DNA of 64,000 nt. It comes from Filimonas effusa (GTDB lineage: Bacteria; Bacteroidota; Bacteroidia; Chitinophagales; Chitinophagaceae). Position 1 is the stretch's first letter, and the number at the start of each line of letters is the position of its first letter. The stretch covers positions 124,001 through 188,000 of the forward strand of contig NZ_SDHZ01000003.1 of NCBI RefSeq assembly GCF_004118675.1, written 5' to 3'. The notes below the pieces were generated by a model that worked only from the letters and a program-made list of their open reading frames with translations, made no database searches and had not been told where the DNA came from. Positions 1 through 8,189 of the stretch are shown here, piece by piece. The translations under genes were made by a program, and so were the position numbers.

Positions 1-242
1 AGGAAGAATTAAGCTGGACTAATGGCGCCTATACTATGGACAACACCCCCCTTGGCGCGCTGGCCAACGTGCTTCCACGCTGGTTTGGCATTAAGGTAGT
101 ATTTGACAGGCCTTCGCTGCGCGAGGAAAGGTTTACCGGCACCCTTCTGAAAAAGGAACCACTGGCAAGTTTTCTTTCGACACTGGAGCGCACTGCCAAT
201 GTGAAAACCTATTACGACGAAGGGATCCTGCATATACAGTAA
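1..242 (+). CDS. FecR-like anti-sigma factor, C-terminal end (partial)
   Basis: The reading frame is already open at the window edge (first full codon at base 3) and ends with TAA at 240-242, so only about the last 79 residues are visible. They read EELSWTNGAYTMDNTPL and continue as the C-terminal DUF4974-type domain found at the end of Bacteroidota FecR-like proteins. These are inner-membrane anti-sigma factors that pass a signal from an outer-membrane TonB receptor to an ECF sigma factor. The tail closely resembles the tail of the complete FecR-like protein at 8190-9308: both share MDNTPL, WFGI, an EP..SFL stretch and a YY near the end. Its sigma factor, if any, lies to the left of the window. 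Confidence 0.85.
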   Translation, partial: EELSWTNGAYTMDNTPLGALANVLPRWFGIKVVFDRPSLREERFTGTLLKKEPLASFLSTLERTANVKTYYDEGILHIQ

Positions 243-374
243 GCGAACAGCTTGCTGTGAAAGTATGAGCTGGCAGGCAGCGTTGCACGGTTCACCGGTA
301 CCCTGTGTTTGTTGCTAAAGTTCCCCTATTCCATTTTACCCGATTTTACCTTAACTAAACCGTAATCCGTCTGC

Positions 375-815
375 ATGAGAACCTCATCCCTGTGTGCCTT
401 TGCCCTCGAGGCGCTGGTATTGTTTTTTCTTAGCTTTTATGCGTATACCGCATTCAGTAAATTCTGGGACTACCGTTTGTTCCTGGTATTAGCCCGTTTT
501 CAGCCCGGCGTGGGCGCCATTCCCATGTTCCTTAAAATTGTTTTTCCGCTGGCAGAGATAAGTCTTGCTATATTATTACTCTTCAGCCATTTGCGGAAAC
601 CTGTTTTTTATATCATCATTATCTCTTTATCCATTATCCTCTGCTATCGTTTATTTCTACTGGTTAAAGGCGTACACTTGCCATGTGTTTGCGGCCCGTT
701 GTTCAGGGGCCTGAGTGAATTTCAGCATTTGTTGTTCAACGCCGTATTGTTGGTTCTGGCTCTTGGAGCAATATTGCTCATCCGTTCCTCCGTCACCAAA
801 TCACCCAGAATATGA
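375..815 (+). CDS. MauE/DoxX-like four-helix membrane protein
   Basis: This 146-residue protein is almost entirely hydrophobic, with about four membrane helices near residues 7-29, 50-68, 73-95 and 113-138. The pattern and length fit the MauE/DoxX-type redox-associated membrane proteins, in which conserved cysteines are thought to serve electron transfer to disulfide partners. The cysteine pair LPCVCGP at about residues 101-107, in a loop before the last helix, is the clearest match. The next gene starts inside its stop codon (ATGA overlap), so the two are co-translated and probably work together. The family call is by eye; the substrate is unknown. Confidence 0.7.
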   Translation: MRTSSLCAFALEALVLFFLSFYAYTAFSKFWDYRLFLVLARFQPGVGAIPMFLKIVFPLAEISLAILLLFSHLRKPVFYIIIISLSIILCYRLFLLVKGVHLPCVCGPLFRGLSEFQHLLFNAVLLVLALGAILLIRSSVTKSPRI

Positions 816-1183
816 AAAAACGCACATTGGTAATGGGGCTATACGCCTTCATTCTTGCTGCCGGCACGAGTGCCTTTACTGCTAAACAGGAAGCCGCTCT
901 TTCGCCTTTGATCTGGTTCGATCCAAATGTCAGCTACCAGTTCCAGTATTATGGAACGGTGCCAGATGCACAGACTAATATCGGCGGTTACCCTTACCCG
1001 GGTACGCTGGTCATTAGTGCAGGCTTTTACTTCTGGCGAAGCACCAATCCTACGAATTCCAATCCTTTTGACACGATTGTTTATGGCGCCTGGTCGGGCA
1101 ACCCTACCTATGGCACCACACTAAAGCTCAATGGAGATGGTTATCCGTTATTACAGGCGGATGAATTTCTTTGGGAGCAATAG
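812..1183 (+). CDS. small exported protein, unknown function
   Basis: A 123-residue protein with a typical N-terminal signal peptide (MKKRTLVMGLYAFILAAG, likely cleavage near TSAFTA). The mature part is short, rich in Tyr, Gly, Pro and Asn, and has no cysteine, so it is probably a small folded periplasmic or outer-surface polypeptide. Its ATG overlaps the stop of the MauE-like gene. Small exported proteins of the DUF6520 type often follow MauE-like genes in Bacteroidota, and this may be a member, but I cannot confirm that. Its TAG stop at 1181-1183 directly abuts the stop codon of the convergent susD gene at 1184, leaving no space for a terminator between them. Confidence 0.65.
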   Translation: MKKRTLVMGLYAFILAAGTSAFTAKQEAALSPLIWFDPNVSYQFQYYGTVPDAQTNIGGYPYPGTLVISAGFYFWRSTNPTNSNPFDTIVYGAWSGNPTYGTTLKLNGDGYPLLQADEFLWEQ

Positions 1184-2557
1184 TTATTGATACCCGGGAT
1201 TTTGAACCAGGTTGGGATTGAGTTGTATTTCCTCATCAGGAATTGGCAGCAGCTGATCCGATGGCTGCCAATAGCTGCCCTTCTCTTTACCCAGCACTGC
1301 ATTTGCCTGTGATGTTCGTTTGAGGTCGTACCATCGGTGGCCCCATTCGAACATCATTTCCACCCTGCGTTCATTGGCGATGGTTTTCTCCAATGAAGCG
1401 GCGCTGATGGTATCGGGCAAAGCCGGCAGGTTAGCACGTTTACGGATGAGATTAACATCGGCAACGGCTGCTGTTATATTTCCCAGGTGCAGGTAAGCTT
1501 CTGCACGGTTGAGATATACTTCGGCCAATCGCATAAAACAGATCTTCTCCGTGATGTTGGGAATGGCGCGGGATATGTATTTGAAAGGGTAGTAATAATT
1601 TTTTCCGCCTACGATAACAGTACGCAGCCATGTTTTCTGCCGCATGTCGCCGGCTTCGAATGCGGCCATGAGACTAGCGGTAGCAGTAAGCTGCGGCCGG
1701 AGCAGGGCACTTGCAGGGATGTAAGTGGTGGCCTGCATGATCATGGGTATTTCGCTGTTAAAACCCAGCTGCCAGATGACCTCTTTACTGGTTGTCAGAA
1801 ATACGCCTGAAAGATTTTCTTCAATGACATACATCCTGCTGTTGATCACCTTTGTTGCTGCATCTATCGCCTGCTGCCAATGTTGCCTATATAGTTGTAC
1901 ACGGCTGAGGAATGCCAGGGCGGCTTCTTTGCAGGGCCTTGTTTTAACATCGCCGGCAACATAACTGCCCAACTCCTGCGTTGCCGCAACAGCATCGGCT
2001 ATGATAAGATCCCATACTTCTTTTTCGCTTGCCCTGGGCAGTTCTTTATTTACAGCATAGTCTATCCCTGTTTGCAAAGGCACGCCGCCAAAGAGGTTTA
2101 CCATATGATAGTAGAGGAAAGCGCGCATGAGATGCATTTCGCCCGTGAGCTGTTTGTTCCTGGCAGCGCTCACCCCGGTACTGTTTTGCAAACCCTGCAG
2201 GCAGGCGTTGGCATGGTAGATATACTCGTAACCTTTACGCCAGAAATTATTCGTTACCATGGTATTCCCCGGCAGCAACGAATTATTTTGGAAAACATCG
2301 CGTGTAGGACTTGCAGCCGTGCTTACCAGGTCATCGCTCATGAGGGAAAGCAGCAGCGAGAACATACAATCGCTGAAGTTATCCTGCTGCCCCATTTTAC
2401 TATAGAGGCCGCGTACACTCTGTTCTGCCGTTTCATCACTTGAGAAAACATATTCCTCACCGGTCAACTGCGGCGGTGCAGCAACATCCACAAAAGCCGA
2501 GCAACCCGCCAGCAGCAACACAAAGCCAGGCAGCACCATTTTCAAAAGATATTTCAT
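1184..2557 (-). CDS. SusD/RagB-family outer-membrane nutrient-binding lipoprotein
   Basis: A 457-residue lipoprotein with the lipobox LLLAGC and its modified cysteine at residue 19. SusD-like proteins are alpha-helical, TPR-based caps that sit on SusC-type TonB transporters and bind oligosaccharides or other nutrients at the cell surface. The typical C-terminal SusD motif region is present: FMRLAEVYLNRAEAYLHLG at about 340, then RVEMMFEWGHRWYDLKR and a final NPNLVQNPGYQ. It follows the susC-like gene by 37 bp on the same strand and is surely co-transcribed with it. The proteins do not reveal the substrate, and no glycoside hydrolase or peptidase is adjacent. Confidence 0.93.
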   Translation of the reverse strand: MKYLLKMVLPGFVLLLAGCSAFVDVAAPPQLTGEEYVFSSDETAEQSVRGLYSKMGQQDNFSDCMFSLLLSLMSDDLVSTAASPTRDVFQNNSLLPGNTMVTNNFWRKGYEYIYHANACLQGLQNSTGVSAARNKQLTGEMHLMRAFLYYHMVNLFGGVPLQTGIDYAVNKELPRASEKEVWDLIIADAVAATQELGSYVAGDVKTRPCKEAALAFLSRVQLYRQHWQQAIDAATKVINSRMYVIEENLSGVFLTTSKEVIWQLGFNSEIPMIMQATTYIPASALLRPQLTATASLMAAFEAGDMRQKTWLRTVIVGGKNYYYPFKYISRAIPNITEKICFMRLAEVYLNRAEAYLHLGNITAAVADVNLIRKRANLPALPDTISAASLEKTIANERRVEMMFEWGHRWYDLKRTSQANAVLGKEKGSYWQPSDQLLPIPDEEIQLNPNLVQNPGYQ

Positions 2558-2594
2558 ATATTTTTTTTATAAAACATTCATTCTATACCTTTCC

Positions 2595-5500
2595 CTACCA
2601 CTGCACTGTTACACCTATATTCAGCGATCTTACCGGCGGCAGTTTTATAAACTGCGGGTTCTCGGGATCGGCGCCCTGGTAACCGGTGATGGTAAAGAAG
2701 TTCTGCGCCTGCAGGTAAACCGTTGCAGTTTTAATACTGCAGCGCCTTAGCCATTTTTCCTTCAACGTATAAGCCAATTCAATATTCTTTATCCTGATAT
2801 AAGATGCATCGCTATAAATAGCATCACTTTTCGCGAGGTAAAGCGTTGCCGCTGTATAGGCAGCGCTGCCCGGGTCTCTCGTCAACTTCTGGTACTTTGC
2901 GATATCGCCGGGTTGCTTCCAGTAGTTATCCAGTAAATAAACCGGTGCGTTGGCATTGGCGGCGGGAACACCATATTGCGACAGGGCATTCAATCCAATT
3001 TGTTTCTTAAAGGAGCAGAAGACGGAAAGCCGCCAGTACTTTTTGAAGCTGAGTTCCTGTTGTAAGCCGCCGTAATAGCGGGGTGCAGCGTCGCCGAACG
3101 AAATGTAGTCGGCAGTATTGAAGACACCGTTACCATCTTTATCTTCTACCTCGTAAATACCGGTTGCCGGATTCACTCTTTTGAGATGAAAGCCACGCAA
3201 TACCGTGATAGGTTCGCCTATAGCCATGGAGGTGGCATTTGAGGAGCGTTCCAGCCCGGGATAAGCAAGCAGTTTGTTCCTGTTGAAACTGATATTGAAC
3301 GAGGAAGTCCATTTCCAGGTTTTATTTTTCAGGGGAGTAGCGAGCAATTCAATTTCGAGTCCCCTGTTGCGCACCATTGCCGGGAAATTGGCCATGACCC
3401 TGGGGAAACCTGTTTGCGCAGGCGCCTGCTGGAATAAGAGTTGGTTGCCTGTACGGCTCTGGTATAATGCCAGTCCGAGGAGCAACTTGTTTTTGAAGAA
3501 GCCGAGGTCGAGCCCCAGTTCCATTTTCCAGGTTTTCTCCCAGCGGTAGTTATTATTGAACGGCGTAGCCGGTGCAAGCGCTGGTTGCCCCTGGTAAGTA
3601 GCTGTGGAAGTGAACGTACTCATGTACTGGTAATTTCCGATACCGTCGTTACCCGTAATACCTGCGCTGGCTTTCAATTTACTGAACGAGAGGAAGGGCA
3701 GTTTGAAAACCCAGGCAGCCCCTAATGCGCCGAAGTTGGAATAACGTTTACCCGGTGCGAACCTGCTGCTGGCATCCCTGTTGGCTGAAAGGTTGATGAT
3801 ATAAGTGTTGCGGATGTTGTAGTTGGCGCGGGCATATACTGCCATATAGCGATAGTCGCCTTCGATACGTTTAAGGTTACGGTTGGGTGATGCGAGGAAA
3901 CCATAGAGATCATCGGGCAGGAAGTTACTGCCTGTCAACGACAAAGAGATGGAACGGCTTTGCTGTAAGGTGAAGCCGCATAACACCTGCAACCATCCCC
4001 GGCCAAGTTCAGCGCTATATTCCACGCGTGGTTCTATGATATATGTTTTGATGCTGGCATCTCTAATAGTAGCGCTGTTGGTTTCGTTACTTGCAGGTGA
4101 TTTTGATTTCAGTGGTACCAGTTTCGATTCATTGATGACATAGGAGTCGAATCCCATAGCGGTAACCAGGCGCCATTTTTCAGCCAGCTGATAAGAAGCA
4201 TTTACACCTGTAGAGAAGTTGTCGGGTTTGCCGCGGTATTCGTTGTAAAGGGTGGCATAACCATTGGAAAGATTTGTTGCGCCATTGTATTCCCATACGA
4301 GCTTACCATTGGCATCGATGAAAGCGGGATGATTGGGCTCGAAATAGGTGGCCATAGCAAAAGGTTCACTGCCTGTTAGCGTACCTCTGAAAGTGGCATA
4401 AAGCAGGTCGACATTTATTTTAAACCTTTCGTTGGCGGAGCTATGATTTACGTTAACATGAAAGGAAGGCCGGTAAACACGGAAGCTGTTTCGTCCCGGC
4501 ACATGGGCATAGGTAACTGTTTCTGCCGCATGGCCTACGTTGGCGATAAACTGCGTTCGGGCGTCGCCAAACGAGAGGGATAATTGTGCAGAAGATTGCC
4601 AGGCGGGGCGTTGTAGCAGGAGTTTATTAAAATCGGTATACCTGTTTGGATCGAAGTATAACAGTGCGTTTGCGTCGATGGGTTTGTTATCGTTGGCAAA
4701 AGCTTCGCGCAGCATATTGAGGTAGGGTGTGGTATGCATTAACTGAAGCTGGTTATTTAAGCGCGTGTAACCGCTGCCCAACCGCAGCGTTGTTTGTACG
4801 GGTCCGGCCACACCCTTTTTTGTTGTGATGAGAATGACGCCGTTGGCGCCGCGTGAGCCGAAAATAGCAGTAGCATCGGCATCCTTTAAGACTTCTATGC
4901 TTTGAATATCTGAGGGATTGAGTGTGGTAAAGGGCGAAACAGCATTTCCAAAGGCTGATTCGTCGTTGCTGTCGAAAAATGCAGATCCTGCGACAAAGGG
5001 TACGCCGTTTCTTACATACAGGGGCGTATTGGAAGTATGGCTTTTTACCAGCGTAGAACTTACAGCGCCAATGGAGGTAAGGCCACGGATGAGGACATCG
5101 AAGGCGCCGCCCGGGCTGCCATTACGTTGTGTTACCTGCAGGCCTGCCACCCTTCCTTCGAGCATAGCCAATGGATTGAGGACAGGTTGTTTTTCCATTT
5201 CGCCGGACTTGATGCTGCCTTCACTGCCGGTAGATTTCCGGCGTGAGGTATTGCCATAGGCAACAACATAGGTTTCGTCGAGGATATGTTCTTCCTGTTT
5301 TAAAACAATGACCAGGTGCGGCCCTTTTACAATTACTTCCTGTTTGGAGTAGCCGATACGGCTTACTTCGAGGATGCTGTTTTCAGCAACATTTGAGAGC
5401 AGGAAATTGCCGCTTTGGTCAACGGCAATTAATTTACTATTGCCTTTGACATTAATAGCAGTTTCCGGCAAGGGTTCGCCCGCTGAATCGACGACCCTGC

Positions 5501-5873
5501 CGGAGATACTGCCTGCATTGCTTATCATAGGTTTGGCCCGTGGTTTATATCCTTTGAGCGTGATGCGCCCCGATTGGGTTTGATATTCCCAGACCAGTGC
5601 TTGTTTAAGCGGCAAATGATCTAATATGTATGGCACCGTTTTACCGGCGAAGTGAACTGTTACAGTTTCTTTTATGTTGATATCCTGCGTCCAGAAGAAA
5701 ACGACACCAGCCTGCGTTTTCATCTGCGTCAGTAATTCGCCCAGGGGCAGGTTCTTACCTTTCAGGGAAACCTGCTTTTTGAGCGGATCGTTCTGAGCAT
5801 GAGCGGTTATTCCTTTGAAAAACAATAAAATGGCAATCGTTTTTAGCAGCAAAAAGGGTACACGGGGCTTCAT
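2595..5873 (-). CDS. SusC/RagA-family TonB-dependent transporter with STN domain
   Basis: A 1092-residue outer-membrane transporter. In order: signal peptide (about 1-26), a secretin/TonB short N-terminal (STN) domain near 37-110 (GELLTQMKTQAGVVFFW), a carboxypeptidase-regulatory-like domain near 122-200 (ISGRVVDSAGEPLPETAINV), the plug (YVVAYGNTSRRKSTGS, then LNPSDIQSIEVLKDADATAI and GSRGANGVILITTKKG), and a long beta-barrel ending in VTVQW. STN domains mark receptors that also signal through a FecR-type anti-sigma factor to an ECF sigma factor. That fits the divergent sigma/FecR pair starting at 6139. It forms an operon with the susD-like gene downstream. Confidence 0.95.
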   Translation of the reverse strand: MKPRVPFLLLKTIAILLFFKGITAHAQNDPLKKQVSLKGKNLPLGELLTQMKTQAGVVFFWTQDINIKETVTVHFAGKTVPYILDHLPLKQALVWEYQTQSGRITLKGYKPRAKPMISNAGSISGRVVDSAGEPLPETAINVKGNSKLIAVDQSGNFLLSNVAENSILEVSRIGYSKQEVIVKGPHLVIVLKQEEHILDETYVVAYGNTSRRKSTGSEGSIKSGEMEKQPVLNPLAMLEGRVAGLQVTQRNGSPGGAFDVLIRGLTSIGAVSSTLVKSHTSNTPLYVRNGVPFVAGSAFFDSNDESAFGNAVSPFTTLNPSDIQSIEVLKDADATAIFGSRGANGVILITTKKGVAGPVQTTLRLGSGYTRLNNQLQLMHTTPYLNMLREAFANDNKPIDANALLYFDPNRYTDFNKLLLQRPAWQSSAQLSLSFGDARTQFIANVGHAAETVTYAHVPGRNSFRVYRPSFHVNVNHSSANERFKINVDLLYATFRGTLTGSEPFAMATYFEPNHPAFIDANGKLVWEYNGATNLSNGYATLYNEYRGKPDNFSTGVNASYQLAEKWRLVTAMGFDSYVINESKLVPLKSKSPASNETNSATIRDASIKTYIIEPRVEYSAELGRGWLQVLCGFTLQQSRSISLSLTGSNFLPDDLYGFLASPNRNLKRIEGDYRYMAVYARANYNIRNTYIINLSANRDASSRFAPGKRYSNFGALGAAWVFKLPFLSFSKLKASAGITGNDGIGNYQYMSTFTSTATYQGQPALAPATPFNNNYRWEKTWKMELGLDLGFFKNKLLLGLALYQSRTGNQLLFQQAPAQTGFPRVMANFPAMVRNRGLEIELLATPLKNKTWKWTSSFNISFNRNKLLAYPGLERSSNATSMAIGEPITVLRGFHLKRVNPATGIYEVEDKDGNGVFNTADYISFGDAAPRYYGGLQQELSFKKYWRLSVFCSFKKQIGLNALSQYGVPAANANAPVYLLDNYWKQPGDIAKYQKLTRDPGSAAYTAATLYLAKSDAIYSDASYIRIKNIELAYTLKEKWLRRCSIKTATVYLQAQNFFTITGYQGADPENPQFIKLPPVRSLNIGVTVQW

Positions 5874-5910
5874 GCCTTGGCTATTAATATTTTTCCACCG
5901 ATATATATAA

Positions 5911-6003
5911 GTAACGAAAAAGGCGTTACGGACATTTTCTGCATAAGAAAATTTGTTTTTTTTATAAATGAAAAGCAGGGTAAATTTACTTACCCGTAAC
6001 GAA
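5911..6003. promoter_or_regulatory. inverted and direct GTAACG repeats in the susC/sigma divergent promoter region
   Basis: Between the divergent susC and sigma genes the motif GTAACG occurs three times: GTAACGAA at 5911-5918, its inverse CGTTACGG at 5924-5931, and CCGTAACGAA at 5994-6003. The second and third form a perfect 8-bp inverted repeat with a 62-bp spacer. A separate hairpin, GGGTAA (5978-5983) with TTACCC (5990-5995), lies just before the last copy. The layout suggests a regulator or sigma recognition region serving both directions. No binding protein can be named. Confidence 0.4.
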
Positions 6004-6138
6004 GAAACCTAGGTAATACACTGTATGCAATCCAACCTATCTTATGCAATGATAAAACCTTGAAACACATTATTCAAGCAGCACCGGTCTTTTTTTTAAA
6101 CACAGGCAGAAAAGAATTTGCCTGAAAAAAAATATAAA

Positions 6139-6687
6139 ATGACCAATTTGTCGCATTTGACGGATGGAGAATTGATTGAGCTTCTTAAAGCAGACAACAT
6201 GGACGCTTTTAGTGCGATACGTGAACGTTATCGCAAGGCGTTGTTACTTCATGCATTTGGGCAGGTTAACAATGAACAGGAAGCCCAGTGGCTTGTAAAT
6301 ACCTGTTTAGTTAGTTTTTGGAACCGGAGGTACGACCATGTTCCGGAAGGTTTTAACATCAGCGCCTATTTGCATAAATGTTTAAAGAATGCGATTTTTC
6401 ATTACTACAAAGATTTAAAAAGGCATAATAAAACCTTTCCACCATGTTCAACGCCTCCCGAAGTAGAAACGGGAGCGGAATCTATACCCTATGAAAAGGC
6501 GATGGCTATACTTGACAAGACCTTTGCGTTGTTACCTGAGAAAATAAGGCAGGTAGCTGTTGCACGTTATATGGGACAAACGCATAAGGAGATAGCCATT
6601 GCTTTTGGCATTTCGGAGAAAACATCCATTCGTTATATTGAAGCGACGAAGAAGGTGTTTATCGACTTACTTCATAAAGCCCCCTGA
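6139..6687 (+). CDS. ECF RNA polymerase sigma factor
   Basis: A 182-residue sigma-70 family extracytoplasmic-function factor. The region-2-like part (FSAIRERYRKALLLHAFGQV with an NEQEAQWLV segment) is followed by a region-4 helix-turn-helix near the C-terminus (MGQTHKEIAIAFGISEKT). I start at ATG 6139, which gives MTNLSHLTDGELIELLK, a usual opening for these Bacteroidota factors. An upstream in-frame TTG at 6118 is possible but less likely. The FecR-like gene begins 2 bp after the stop, so sigma and anti-sigma are made as a pair. The expected target is the divergent susCD operon. Confidence 0.92.
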   Translation: MTNLSHLTDGELIELLKADNMDAFSAIRERYRKALLLHAFGQVNNEQEAQWLVNTCLVSFWNRRYDHVPEGFNISAYLHKCLKNAIFHYYKDLKRHNKTFPPCSTPPEVETGAESIPYEKAMAILDKTFALLPEKIRQVAVARYMGQTHKEIAIAFGISEKTSIRYIEATKKVFIDLLHKAP

Positions 6688-6689
6688 CT

Positions 6690-7823
6690 ATGAGTAAACA
6701 GTCTTCCCAGGATGATGATCATCTCGGGGAATTATACCCGTTGATGTTCAGCATGCTAACAGGTGAAATCACCATCGGAGAAAAACAAAGGTTCTACCAG
6801 TTGCTGGAAGATCCACGTGCGCAGGAAGCGTGGGAGCATTTTCAGCTCGCATACAGCGATCCTGAGAAGATCACGCGTGTACGTTATTTAATGGATCATG
6901 ACGATTCTTCCGACATTGCCGATATGCTTGTTGACCAGCGGCAGCAAAAGCGGAAGAGCCGTTTTGCAGCAGCTGCGATAGTGATAGCATTACTGCTTGG
7001 CGGCGCTTTTTTCTGGCAGCTGAAGAAAGCCGGTGATGTTATTATTGCAGATGATGTACTGAGTGTTACCGTAGGACATAAAAAAAGCTTTGCACTGGTT
7101 CCCGGCATCAACCAGTTAGCCAGTTACGGCATTGCTTTTTACGATAGTGTAAAACGTTCGATAAAAATACAGGCAGGTAACGCGGCCACTGATGAATTAT
7201 ATACGCTGAATGTACCGCCTGGGCTGCAATGTACCGTTAGTTTTCCTGATAATAGTTATGCACTCGTAAATGCGGAGAGCCGTCTTTCGTTTCCTGCCGT
7301 ATTCAATAATACAGGCAGGTCGGTATCGCTTGTGGGAGAAGCTTTTTTTTCGGTGCAAAGCAATGCCAGCAAACCTTTTTATGTAAAGTTGCAGCAGAGT
7401 ACGGTACATGTTCTTGGTACCAGTTTCACGGTAAATACCAAAGATTCTTTGGCAGACAAGATCACTCTTAAGGATGGTTTGGTTGCCATAGATGTTACCG
7501 GCGCACCATTGAAGCAGCTATTACCCGGGCAGACCGCTTATGCCGGCAAAGGCGCAATTAACGTTACCAGCAGCGAAGCCGGGCCGGCACAATGGGCGGA
7601 AGGCGCTTATGAATTGAATGAAATGCCGCTGCTGAAAATGGGGCCGTTGCTAAAGCAGCGTTTCAATATCCGGATCGTATTTGAACCGGGTTTTACGGAA
7701 AACATACTTTATTCGGGAACGATCAGGGCCGATGAAACGTTCGCAACGTTCCTGGATGCGTTACGCTCTCAGGGTAAAGCGCGCTTTGAATTGCATAACA
7801 ACGTGTTATATGTCAGGAAATAG
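6690..7823 (+). CDS. FecR-family anti-sigma factor
   Basis: A 377-residue inner-membrane regulator. It has a cytoplasmic N-terminal part of about 90 residues that would bind the sigma factor, one membrane helix (AAAAIVIALLLGGAFFW, about residues 92-110), a periplasmic FecR domain with VPPGLQCTVSFPDNSYALVN and VHVLGTSFTVN, and a C-terminal DUF4974-type domain (about 305-377) that contacts the receptor's STN domain. It is translationally coupled to the ECF sigma gene just upstream and followed by a clear terminator at 7860-7886. The pair is the likely controller of the divergent susCD operon. Confidence 0.92.
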   Translation: MSKQSSQDDDHLGELYPLMFSMLTGEITIGEKQRFYQLLEDPRAQEAWEHFQLAYSDPEKITRVRYLMDHDDSSDIADMLVDQRQQKRKSRFAAAAIVIALLLGGAFFWQLKKAGDVIIADDVLSVTVGHKKSFALVPGINQLASYGIAFYDSVKRSIKIQAGNAATDELYTLNVPPGLQCTVSFPDNSYALVNAESRLSFPAVFNNTGRSVSLVGEAFFSVQSNASKPFYVKLQQSTVHVLGTSFTVNTKDSLADKITLKDGLVAIDVTGAPLKQLLPGQTAYAGKGAINVTSSEAGPAQWAEGAYELNEMPLLKMGPLLKQRFNIRIVFEPGFTENILYSGTIRADETFATFLDALRSQGKARFELHNNVLYVRK

Positions 7824-7859
7824 TGGAATACACCTATATAGCCAATAATACCTATTTTT

Positions 7860-7886
7860 GGGGCGTTCCATCGCCCCTTCTTTTTT
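7860..7886 (+). terminator. Rho-independent terminator after sigma/FecR operon
   Basis: GGGGCG (7860-7865), loop TTCCAT, CGCCCC (7872-7877), then TTCTTTTTT. The perfect GC-rich 6-bp stem followed by a T run 37 bp after the FecR stop is a textbook intrinsic terminator. It separates this operon from the next FecR-like gene. Confidence 0.85.
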
Positions 7887-8102
7887 AATAGCAGGAGCGG
7901 GAATTGCGAATGCCGACGCCTTCAAAGGCACTCCGGCACACTTTTCGAAGTAGAGCAGCTGAAATGTTTCAACATTTTCAAATGCTTTCGCAGCAATCAG
8001 CATGCTTCTTTAGTATTTGAGCATCGTTCATAACGGTTAACAGGAATACAACGGACAACAGCTCGCCTGAAAACTACCCATTTTTTACTTATGAATTTGC
8101 AT

Positions 8103-8158
8103 CATATGTTACCATATGAAAAGGCAATCTTGTATTGTTTAAGGTAGTATTGTTTAAT
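8103..8158 (+). promoter_or_regulatory. inverted repeat plus tandem 11-bp repeat upstream of orphan FecR
   Basis: The 366-bp gap 7824-8189 holds no sigma gene. After the terminator it contains a perfect inverted repeat, TCATATG (8103-8109) with CATATGA (8114-8120). This is followed by an 11-bp sequence, GTATTGTTTAA, present twice at 8133-8143 and 8148-8158 with a 15-bp period. These lie 32-87 bp before the FecR-like start and look like an operator and promoter region. Nothing else was recognised in the gap. Confidence 0.4.
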
Positions 8159-8189
8159 TAAGCAGGCACTGTGCCGTTGATTGAAGATT

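Noticed and set aside
1895-2443. A 182-codon open frame on the plus strand
   Set aside because: It is opposite the susD-like gene, whose protein is clearly a SusD family member with lipobox; no family features in the antisense reading.
7806-8003. A 65-codon minus-strand frame across the terminator after FecR
   Set aside because: It overlaps the end of the FecR gene and the terminator at 7860-7886; no sigma-factor features.
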